Origin: Bacteroidia bacterium
Lineage (GTDB): Bacteria; Bacteroidota; Bacteroidia; Flavobacteriales; Flavobacteriaceae
Length of the DNA stretch: 64,000 nucleotides
Direction: 5' to 3'
NCBI GenBank assembly: GCA_030428865.1
Contig: JAUIEK010000001.1
Location: forward strand, 1 to 64,000
Part shown: positions 19,090 through 26,095 of the stretch, one piece after another
Layout: each line of letters opens with the position of its first letter
Position numbering within the stretch: the first letter of the stretch is position 1
Notes under the pieces: generated by a model
The model's input: only the letters and a program-made list of their open reading frames with translations
The model's database searches: none
Told to the model about the DNA's origin: nothing
Translations under genes and position numbers: made by a program

Positions 19090-19293
19090 ATGACAGCATT
19101 GAATATTTTTAAATGGATTGGAGATTTTTTTCAATGGACTTTTAGTGTAACCTTTGAAAAAATTCGTCTAAGTGGCTCAGATTGGTGGACAACTAATGCC
19201 ATTAATTGGGTTTTCCTTTTTATTCTTTTAGTGCTATTTGCTTATTGGATGAAAGAATCTGCCAAGTTTTTAAGAGAAGGCACAGAAGACTAG
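19090..19293 (+). CDS. Small single-pass membrane protein (DUF6341-like)
   Basis: A 67-aa protein with a Trp/Phe-rich amphipathic N-terminus (FKWIGDFFQWTFSVTFEKI) and one transmembrane helix (about 38-54), then a short charged tail. Conserved at this locus in flavobacteria as far as I recall (DUF6341); the function is unknown. trmB begins 14 bp downstream. Confidence 0.75.
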   Translation: MTALNIFKWIGDFFQWTFSVTFEKIRLSGSDWWTTNAINWVFLFILLVLFAYWMKESAKFLREGTED

Positions 19294-19307
19294 TCTAATT
19301 TTTTGTT

Positions 19308-19979
19308 TTGGGAAGCAAAAATAAACTCAAGCGTTTTAAAGAAAACGAAACTTTTTCTAATGTTATTCAACCTACCAGAGAAGAAGTTTTAAATAATTTT
19401 CAGCACAAAGGAAAGTGGCACACGTTCTTTAATAACTCAAACCCTATTGTTTTAGAGTTGGGTTGTGGTAAAGGAGAATACACAATCGCTCTTGCACAAA
19501 AAAATCCGACTAAAAATTTTATTGGAATCGACATAAAAGGTGCTCGGTTTTGGCGCGGTGCCAAAACTGCAATAGAAGAAAAATTAACCAATGTTGCTTT
19601 TGTAAGAACACAAATCGAACTTATTGATTTCATTTTTGATGAAAATGAAGTAGATGAGATCTGGATTACATTTCCTGATCCTCAAATTAAATACAATCGT
19701 ACAAAGCATCGACTAACCAATCAATCTTTCTTAAAAAAATATTACCATATCTTAAAGCCAAATGGTATTGTAAACCTAAAAACAGATAGTGAGTTTATGC
19801 ATGGTTACACACTGGGTTTACTACATGGAGAAGGGCATGAGGTTTTGCATGCAAACCATCATATATATAAAAACTTATCTTCCCCAAAAGAAGTAACAGA
19901 AACGCAAACGTTTTACGAACAGCAATATTTAGAGCAAGCAAAACCCATAACTTACATTCGGTTTAAACTAAAATATTAG
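19308..19979 (+). CDS. trmB: tRNA (guanine-46-N7)-methyltransferase, TTG start
   Basis: TrmB methylates G46 in the variable loop of tRNA using SAM. The 223-aa protein has SAM motif I ELGCGKGEY (50-58) and the family signature WITFPDPQIKYNRTKHRL. The TTG at 19308 yields MGSKNKLKRF, the usual start for this family. It lies 7 bp before the alkyltransferase-like gene. Confidence 0.93.
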   Translation: MGSKNKLKRFKENETFSNVIQPTREEVLNNFQHKGKWHTFFNNSNPIVLELGCGKGEYTIALAQKNPTKNFIGIDIKGARFWRGAKTAIEEKLTNVAFVRTQIELIDFIFDENEVDEIWITFPDPQIKYNRTKHRLTNQSFLKKYYHILKPNGIVNLKTDSEFMHGYTLGLLHGEGHEVLHANHHIYKNLSSPKEVTETQTFYEQQYLEQAKPITYIRFKLKY

Positions 19980-19986
19980 CGCTGTT

Positions 19987-20319
19987 GTGAACTCTTCTGA
20001 TAATTTTTTTGAAAAAGTATATGAAGTAGCTCGCCTCATTCCTTACGGAAGAGTAACCAGTTATGGCGCTATTGCCAAATATTTAGGAGCCGCTCGATCT
20101 GCCAGAATGGTTGGTTGGGCAATGAACAATTCTGGAAAATACGATGATGTACCTGCGCATCGTGTAGTAAATCGGAAAGGAATACTTACTGGGAAACATC
20201 ACTTTAGTGGCTCTAATTTAATGCAACAACTTCTAGAAAATGAAGGAATTTCTGTTGTAGAAAATCAAATTCAAAATTTTGAAAGTTTGTTTTGGGATCC
20301 TAGCAAAGCACTCAAATAA
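19987..20319 (+). CDS. Alkyltransferase-like protein (MGMT family, no catalytic Cys)
   Basis: A 110-aa protein equal to the DNA-binding domain of O6-alkylguanine-DNA alkyltransferase. PYGRVTSYGAIAKYLG (19-34) and RMVGWAMN (40-47) are family motifs. The active-site PCHR is replaced by P56-A57-H58-R59, so it cannot accept an alkyl group. By analogy with ATL proteins it may bind alkylated guanine and recruit nucleotide excision repair. GTG start, 7 bp after trmB. Confidence 0.88.
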   Translation: MNSSDNFFEKVYEVARLIPYGRVTSYGAIAKYLGAARSARMVGWAMNNSGKYDDVPAHRVVNRKGILTGKHHFSGSNLMQQLLENEGISVVENQIQNFESLFWDPSKALK

Positions 20320-20392
20320 GTTTTTATGATTCTGCTATAAACAAACAAGATTCACTAGTTTTTCAATGTAAGTTGTAAGCTTTATCTTTGCA

Positions 20393-20400
20393 GTTTAGAA
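20393..20400 (+). promoter_or_regulatory. Candidate -7 box (TATCTTTG) for the mrp unit
   Basis: Matches TAnnTTTG, 18 bp before the ATG at 20419. A TTG at 20373-20375 lies 17 bp upstream. Confidence 0.45.
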
Positions 20401-20418
20401 TGAATTTAAAAAGGAAAT

Positions 20419-21558
20419 ATGTCTTTTAAAAAACAGGATATATATAACGCGCTAGAAACCATTACTGCGCCAGGAGAAGGAAAAAGTTTGACAGAAAATA
20501 ATGCCATCAAAAATGTTGTAATTTTTGGAGATGAAGTGATTGTTGATGTAGAAATTAGTAACCCTACATTACAAGCAAAAAAGAAAGTTGAGGTTGAAAT
20601 TATGAAGGCTGTTCATAAACAGGTGCATCAAAAACTAGATGTAAAAGTAAATGTAACAACCACTCCTCAAGAGAAAAAAGAAAAACCTAATCTAATCCGA
20701 GGAAAAGAAATTCCGAACATTCAAAATATTATTGCCATTGCTTCTGGAAAAGGAGGTGTAGGGAAATCTACTATTACAGCTAATTTGGCTGTTACTCTAG
20801 CCAATATGGGCTTTAAAGTAGGGGTTTTAGATGCCGATGTGTATGGTCCTTCCATGCACTTAATGTTTGATGTTGAAAAGGAAAGACCTTTATCTGTTAA
20901 CGTAGATGGTAGATCAAAAATGAAACCTGTAGAAAATTATGGGGTAAAACTACTTTCTCTAGGTTTCTTTACCAATCCAAATCAAGCCGTTATTTGGCGA
21001 GGACCCATGGCTTCAAAAGCATTAAATCAACTTATTTTTGATGCAGATTGGGGAGAGTTAGATTTCTTATTAATTGATTTACCTCCTGGCACAGGTGATA
21101 TTCATTTATCAATTGTCCAAGCTGTTCCTATAACTGGAGCAGTCGTGGTTAGTACTCCTCAAAATATTGCATTAGCTGATGCAAAAAAAGGAGTTGCTAT
21201 GTTTCAGCAAGAAAGCATAAAAGTTCCTGTTTTAGGAATTGTAGAAAACATGGCTTACTTTACTCCAGAAGAATTACCGAATAATAAATACTACATCTTT
21301 GGAAAAGAAGGTGCTAAACATCTTGCAGAAGATTCTGGCACTGCTTTTTTAGGTGAAGTACCATTAGTGCAAAGTATTCGCGAAGGTGGAGATGTGGGGC
21401 ATCCTGTTGCGTTGCAAAAAAACTCACCATTAGAAAAAGCATTTGACACTATTACAAAGGAAATGGTATCCGAATTAATAAAAAGAAACACTAACTTGCC
21501 TCCAACAGAAATAGTACGAATTACTACAATGAGCGGATGTAGCGCTGTTAAAAATTAA
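20419..21558 (+). CDS. Mrp/ApbC-type P-loop Fe-S cluster carrier
   Basis: A 379-aa protein with an N-terminal MIP18/DUF59-like domain (about 5-80) and a ParA/MinD-type ATPase with the deviant Walker A GKGGVGKST (110-118) and LLIDLPPGTGD. Mrp proteins carry Fe-S clusters to apo-proteins. The central CxxC of many Mrp proteins is replaced here by TPEE (ENMAYFTPEEL); one Cys lies in the tail (MSGCS). The NifU-domain gene follows 6 bp later, fitting a role in Fe-S assembly. Confidence 0.92.
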   Translation: MSFKKQDIYNALETITAPGEGKSLTENNAIKNVVIFGDEVIVDVEISNPTLQAKKKVEVEIMKAVHKQVHQKLDVKVNVTTTPQEKKEKPNLIRGKEIPNIQNIIAIASGKGGVGKSTITANLAVTLANMGFKVGVLDADVYGPSMHLMFDVEKERPLSVNVDGRSKMKPVENYGVKLLSLGFFTNPNQAVIWRGPMASKALNQLIFDADWGELDFLLIDLPPGTGDIHLSIVQAVPITGAVVVSTPQNIALADAKKGVAMFQQESIKVPVLGIVENMAYFTPEELPNNKYYIFGKEGAKHLAEDSGTAFLGEVPLVQSIREGGDVGHPVALQKNSPLEKAFDTITKEMVSELIKRNTNLPPTEIVRITTMSGCSAVKN

Positions 21559-21564
21559 AATCGT

Positions 21565-21801
21565 ATGACAACACAAGAAACCCTTGAAAATGTAGAAAAA
21601 GCGCTGAGTGAGATTCGCCCTTTCTTAGAGAGCGATGGAGGAAACATTAAGCTCGTATCTATAGAAAACAATATTGTAAAAGTACAATTAGAAGGTGCTT
21701 GCACTGGTTGCTCTGTAAACCAAATGACGCTAAAAAACGGTGTAGAAGCAACTATTAAAAAACATGCACCTCACATTCAAGAAGTAATCAATATTGAATA
21801 G
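21565..21801 (+). CDS. NifU-like C-terminal domain Fe-S scaffold
   Basis: A 78-aa protein corresponding to the NifU C-terminal domain. C46-T-G-C49 in LEGACTGCSVN is the cluster-binding CxxC. It probably holds or transfers a cluster with the Mrp-type protein just upstream. Confidence 0.92.
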   Translation: MTTQETLENVEKALSEIRPFLESDGGNIKLVSIENNIVKVQLEGACTGCSVNQMTLKNGVEATIKKHAPHIQEVINIE

Positions 21802-21811
21802 TTCGCTTTTT

Positions 21812-22342
21812 ATGAAAAACAGATTGTTAAAAAGGAGATATGATAAAACACTCGCCTTTGTTAAAAAGCACACTTCTGAAAAATCAAAAATATTAGATTT
21901 AGGAACTGAAAATCCTTTTTCACTTATCATGAAAAATGAAGGGTATGATGTAAAAAACACGAATGGAGAAAACCTAGATATTAATTATTCACCTTACATA
22001 AACACAGATGTAGATTATGTAACTGCGTTCGAAATTTTTGAACACATGTTGGCTCCCTTTAATATACTAAGGGCTTTTAAAACAAATAAGCTCATTGCAT
22101 CAGTTCCTTTAAAACTTTGGTTTACAGACGCATATTGGAATGAAAATGACGATTGGGATAAACACTACCACGAATTTGAAAAAAAACAATTCAATTTTCT
22201 TTTAGAAAAAACAGGCTGGGAAATAAAAGATAGTGAAACTTGGACTTCTTCTGATTGGAGAAAAGTAGGTATACGACCTATATTAAGACATTTCACACCT
22301 AGATATTATATTGTTTATTGCGAAAGGAAAAATGTTGAATAG
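21812..22342 (+). CDS. Putative class I SAM-dependent methyltransferase
   Basis: A 176-aa protein with a weak methyltransferase pattern: SKILDLGTENPFS for motif I (no GxGxG), then an EIFEHM motif typical of small methyltransferases. The ATG at 21812 was preferred; an upstream TTG at 21794 would overlap the NifU-domain gene by 8 bp. It lies between Fe-S assembly genes and the ferredoxin reductase. No substrate can be inferred. Confidence 0.7.
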   Translation: MKNRLLKRRYDKTLAFVKKHTSEKSKILDLGTENPFSLIMKNEGYDVKNTNGENLDINYSPYINTDVDYVTAFEIFEHMLAPFNILRAFKTNKLIASVPLKLWFTDAYWNENDDWDKHYHEFEKKQFNFLLEKTGWEIKDSETWTSSDWRKVGIRPILRHFTPRYYIVYCERKNVE

Positions 22343-22351
22343 TATAGAAAA

Positions 22352-23407
22352 ATGATAAAAACAGATATATTAATTATTGGTGCAGGACCCACAGGGTTGT
22401 TTACTGTTTTTGAAGCAGGATTATTAAAACTGAAATGTCATTTAATAGATGCCTTACCTCAGCCAGGAGGTCAATGTTCTGAAATTTATCCTAAAAAACC
22501 TATTTATGATATTCCTGCTTATCCAGAAATTCTTGCAGGAGATTTAACTGATAAATTGCTTGAGCAGATTAAATCTTTTGAACCTGGATTTACACTTGGC
22601 GAACGTGCAGATACAATTGATAAACTAGACGATGGAACATTTATCGTGACAACTAATAAGGGAACAAAACATCATGCACCTGTTGTGGCAATAGCCGGAG
22701 GTTTGGGAAGTTTTGAGCCAAGGAAACCACCTATTTCTAACATCATTAATTTTGAAGATAGAGGCGTTGAATATATTATTCGTGATCCAGAAATCTATCG
22801 GAATAAAAAAGTGGTGATTGCAGGAGGAGGAGATTCTGCTTTAGACTGGTCTATTTTCTTAGCAGATGTTGCTTCAGAAGTAACATTGGTTCATCGAAGA
22901 AATGAATTTAGAGGTGCTTTAGATTCTGTAGAGAAAGTTCAAGAACTTAAAAATCAGGGAAAAATTAACCTAATAACACCTGCCGAAGTAAAAGAGATTC
23001 AAGGAGAAAATCATATAACTGGGGTAAATATTATCAAGGATGGAGATAAGAAAATCACTTTAGAGACAGATCATTTCATTCCGCTTTTTGGGCTTTCTCC
23101 AAAACTAGGTCCTATCGCTAAGTGGGGTTTAGAAATCGAAAAAAACGCTATTAAAGTAAATAATGCATTAGATTACCAAACCAACATTCCTGGAATTTAT
23201 GCCATTGGTGATGTAAATACTTATCCCGGAAAACTGAAGTTGATTCTTTGTGGATTCCACGAGGCAACTTTAATGTGTCAAAGCGCCTATCAGCGTATTC
23301 ATCCTGATAAAAAATATGTAATGAAATATACCACTGTAGGAGGTGTAGAGGGTTTTGATGGAACTAAAAAAGAAGCACCAAAAGCAGTTGTAAAGAAAAT
23401 AGAGTAA
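22352..23407 (+). CDS. Ferredoxin--NADP+ reductase (thioredoxin-reductase-like type)
   Basis: A 351-aa flavoprotein with FAD motif IGAGPTG (9-15) and NADPH motif GGGDSALDW (158-166). The thioredoxin-reductase active-site CxxC is absent at that position, which marks the FNR2 group. It transfers electrons between NADPH and ferredoxin. The ferredoxin start codon overlaps its stop by one base (TAATG), so the two are coupled. Confidence 0.9.
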   Translation: MIKTDILIIGAGPTGLFTVFEAGLLKLKCHLIDALPQPGGQCSEIYPKKPIYDIPAYPEILAGDLTDKLLEQIKSFEPGFTLGERADTIDKLDDGTFIVTTNKGTKHHAPVVAIAGGLGSFEPRKPPISNIINFEDRGVEYIIRDPEIYRNKKVVIAGGGDSALDWSIFLADVASEVTLVHRRNEFRGALDSVEKVQELKNQGKINLITPAEVKEIQGENHITGVNIIKDGDKKITLETDHFIPLFGLSPKLGPIAKWGLEIEKNAIKVNNALDYQTNIPGIYAIGDVNTYPGKLKLILCGFHEATLMCQSAYQRIHPDKKYVMKYTTVGGVEGFDGTKKEAPKAVVKKIE

Positions 23408-23736
23408 TGTCTGATATTACCATAACAATTACCGATCGAGAAAGTGTTACTCACCAAGTTAAAGCACCTACTGATATGGCCATGAACTTAATGGAAGTTG
23501 TTCGCTCTTATGGGTTAGCACCAGAAGGAACAATTGGTGTTTGTGGCGGAATGGCAATGTGTGCATCATGCCAGTGTTACATAAAATCAGATCATAAACT
23601 CCCAGAAATGAGTGCTGATGAAGATTTAATGCTTGCTGAAGCTTTTTATGTAGAAGAGAATAGCAGACTGGGCTGTCAGATTCCTATCACTCCAGAACTA
23701 AATGGATTAGAGGTAGAATTAGCCCCAGAAAGCTAA
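23407..23736 (+). CDS. Adrenodoxin-type 2Fe-2S ferredoxin
   Basis: A 109-aa ferredoxin with cluster ligands C46, C52, C55 (CGGMAMCASC) and C90 (LGCQI). The spacing C-x5-C-x2-C fits the vertebrate/bacterial adrenodoxin group. It starts at the last base of the FNR gene and is the likely partner of that reductase. Confidence 0.94.
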   Translation: MSDITITITDRESVTHQVKAPTDMAMNLMEVVRSYGLAPEGTIGVCGGMAMCASCQCYIKSDHKLPEMSADEDLMLAEAFYVEENSRLGCQIPITPELNGLEVELAPES

Positions 23737-23766
23737 TAATTGTAATGGTAACGATTAGTTTTCTTT

Positions 23767-25365
23767 CTATTTTTTATGATATTCTATCGGGTTTTTTGCA
23801 AATGCACTTTGTAGTTTTACTTTTGGTTTAATCTTAAAATAACACGATAAACCAGTAATTGATAAGCATATCCATAGTATATCTATGATCAAAATTTCAA
23901 ATTGATCATTTTTATATGTATTCCACACCCAGTTATTGGAGACTAAGCCATTGGCAACTGGAATCAATAATCCTAAAATTGAACCGAACAATAACGTTAC
24001 TTTGTTTGTAAAATAATTGTTTCGTTTAAAACGAAAATATATTGTAGCTATAAGCCAAAGACCAAAAAACAACAAGTATATAATCGATTTTTTATGGACT
24101 GGATAAAACGCTGGCAACAATTTAACCGCAAGAAAAGATGCGGCTGTTACAGGGTATAATGACAAGCATATCGCCAAATAAATATGACCCACTTTAGTTG
24201 TATACAAACGTTGTTTAATAGGTATATTTTTTTTATTTCTAGCTTCTATCCAAATAAGTACTCCAGTAATAATTACAAAACATGTAATTAATGATAATAC
24301 AAAATACAACAGCTTTATTGAGATTCCTCCAAAATTAGCAAAGTGTAACCTTTCTACAGATTGCTGAATGTCTTCTATATAGTTGACATCATAAGGATCT
24401 CTATGAACTTCTGTTATCCCAGATGTAACGTTTAAAGAAATCCTTCCTGTACTTAAAAACTGGTCTTTATCTCTTAGTTCTCCTACCAAAAGATATTTAG
24501 CATTGGTTCCCTGATAATTTTTTAAATACAAAGACTTTGGATAAAAATGGTTCCATTGATTAGTAGCGTTTTTTACAAAAGTGTTAATGCTTGGCCGCTC
24601 TTTACTAGATTTTGCGATCCATTCATAAGTCTTACGCTCTGGTTGCATATCCTCAGCAAGCTTGTTTTGATCTCCTTTGTATAAAAAATTTGCGGGAATA
24701 AGCATTAAAATACTCAAACAAAAATAGGTTCCTGTTACAGCGTATATAAACTGAAAGGGCAGTCCAATAATACCTAAAGCGGTATGTGCTTCTGTCCACA
24801 CACGTTTTAGCGCATTTTTAGGATTAAAACTATAAAAATTTGAAACGATCTTTTTCCAATGAACAATTACTCCTGTTACAATGGCAAACAAGAAAAATAA
24901 GGATACAAACCCTGATAAGTAAACTCCCAAAAAGGGCAACTGTTCTAAAAAATGTAAATAATATAGAAATTCCCCTAAGCTATATCTTTCTTGGTAAGTT
25001 GATGTTTCTCCTGAGTGTATATTCACTGCAAAATAGGTAAATCCTTTGGCTGCAGAAGGCACATTTAATGTGTCTTTTGCAGGATTTATCAAAACATAAA
25101 TATCATCATCATTATTGGTTAAATTAAAGTGAATATCTCTACTTGTTAAATGATGTTTTTTTGATATTTGGCTCAAGATTGTATCAAAATCAATATCTTT
25201 TCTGGCTATATTTTGTGAGTGCTTGCCTGTTTCCCATAAACTGATTTCTTCTCTAAATAAAGCAAATGCTCCTGCAAAAAATATAATATATAAAACAACA
25301 CTTATTATAATACCACTAACTGTGTGTATGTTAAAAAACACATTGTAATTCCTATTACTCATCAT
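23767..25365 (-). CDS. PepSY-associated membrane protein of an iron uptake cassette
   Basis: A 532-aa protein with an N-terminal transmembrane helix (about 13-35), a PepSY-like periplasmic part (GKHSQN..., HSGETSTYQERYSLGEFLYYLHFL), further helices and a cluster of four to five helices at the C-terminus. Proteins of this type are found with siderophore receptors and are proposed to act in periplasmic or inner-membrane ferric-siderophore reduction. An ATG pair lies at 25365/25362; the first overlaps the stop of the upstream gene by 4 bp. It is last in a TonB receptor - DUF3325-like - DUF3649-like - PepSY series. Confidence 0.85.
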   Translation of the reverse strand: MMSNRNYNVFFNIHTVSGIIISVVLYIIFFAGAFALFREEISLWETGKHSQNIARKDIDFDTILSQISKKHHLTSRDIHFNLTNNDDDIYVLINPAKDTLNVPSAAKGFTYFAVNIHSGETSTYQERYSLGEFLYYLHFLEQLPFLGVYLSGFVSLFFLFAIVTGVIVHWKKIVSNFYSFNPKNALKRVWTEAHTALGIIGLPFQFIYAVTGTYFCLSILMLIPANFLYKGDQNKLAEDMQPERKTYEWIAKSSKERPSINTFVKNATNQWNHFYPKSLYLKNYQGTNAKYLLVGELRDKDQFLSTGRISLNVTSGITEVHRDPYDVNYIEDIQQSVERLHFANFGGISIKLLYFVLSLITCFVIITGVLIWIEARNKKNIPIKQRLYTTKVGHIYLAICLSLYPVTAASFLAVKLLPAFYPVHKKSIIYLLFFGLWLIATIYFRFKRNNYFTNKVTLLFGSILGLLIPVANGLVSNNWVWNTYKNDQFEILIIDILWICLSITGLSCYFKIKPKVKLQSAFAKNPIEYHKK

Positions 25366-25664
25366 ACAAACGAATTATATTGGTTACCAAAATAATAGAT
25401 CACATAAACCAGAACAATAACTGCTGCGTATAAAGCCCAAGCCTTCCATCCATTTTTAAATAAGAAAGGCACAATTAGCAAACCACACCAAACTATATAA
25501 TGTGTATAAATGGCTGTGATTAACACTTCTTTTGAATATGGAAGCCATAATGCCAGACTCATATGGAATAAAGAAGAGATTATATAACCTCCTAATAAAC
25601 CTGAAGATATTTTAGCAAATTGCTGCCAAGTAGATTTTGTTAGGTGTTTAGGATTAGCTGGCAT
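25362..25664 (-). CDS. Small membrane protein, DUF3649-like
   Basis: A 100-aa protein with three hydrophobic segments. GGYIISSLFHMSLALWLP resembles the start of the DUF3649 iron-uptake proteins of proteobacteria. The start ATG at 25664 (MPANPKHL) overlaps the upstream gene by 11 bp; a longer in-frame start exists at 25709. Stop and the PepSY start overlap by 4 bp. The family call rests on pattern and position, not on a search. Confidence 0.65.
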   Translation of the reverse strand: MPANPKHLTKSTWQQFAKISSGLLGGYIISSLFHMSLALWLPYSKEVLITAIYTHYIVWCGLLIVPFLFKNGWKAWALYAAVIVLVYVIYYFGNQYNSFV

Positions 25665-25995
25665 AATAAAAAATAAGTTCTGTAGTAAGTAGAATCGTAA
25701 ACAAGACAATTATATGCTTATAATTAGCAATTCTTGTAGGAGCTACTACTATCAGCAAAGAAAGGATAGTCATTAAGGTTAGTAGCCAAAAAACAATTCC
25801 TGTAGCAACTCCTAAGTAAAATATCGCTGTAAAAAACGATACAATCAATAGTGCTAGACCAATAATGTTAGAGCATTTTATATTTTTTTGGAGCCAGAGT
25901 TGAAGTTTATTATCACTACTCAAAAATGCCTTTTTTGATGTGTTATACAAAGCAAAACACCCTATAAAAAGAAAGCTAATTGTTATACTGATCAT
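25654..25995 (-). CDS. Small membrane protein, DUF3325-like
   Basis: A 113-aa protein with four hydrophobic helices. The middle part (IIGLALLIVSFFTAIFYLGVATGIVFW) is split by small residues as in DUF3325 proteins, which accompany PepSY and DUF3649 proteins in siderophore loci. It follows the siderophore receptor by 100 bp that contain a strong hairpin. Function is unknown; an accessory role in iron uptake is inferred. Confidence 0.6.
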   Translation of the reverse strand: MISITISFLFIGCFALYNTSKKAFLSSDNKLQLWLQKNIKCSNIIGLALLIVSFFTAIFYLGVATGIVFWLLTLMTILSLLIVVAPTRIANYKHIIVLFTILLTTELIFYYAS

Positions 25996-26025
25996 TGTCT
26001 TAATTCTATTTTAATTTTTTTAACA

Positions 26026-26058
26026 CTAAAACGCTGGTTTTGTAATCCAGCGTTTTAG
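26026..26058. repeat. Perfect 12-bp stem-loop between receptor and accessory genes
   Basis: CTAAAACGCTGG and CCAGCGTTTTAG flank a 9-base loop. The hairpin lies 37 bp after the receptor stop (minus strand) and 31 bp before the DUF3325-like ATG. No long T-run follows on the minus strand, so it may be a partial terminator or an mRNA-stabilising element rather than a full stop. Confidence 0.75.
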
Positions 26059-26095
26059 ATTAATTCAAATAAATAATACTTAACAGTAATACTGA

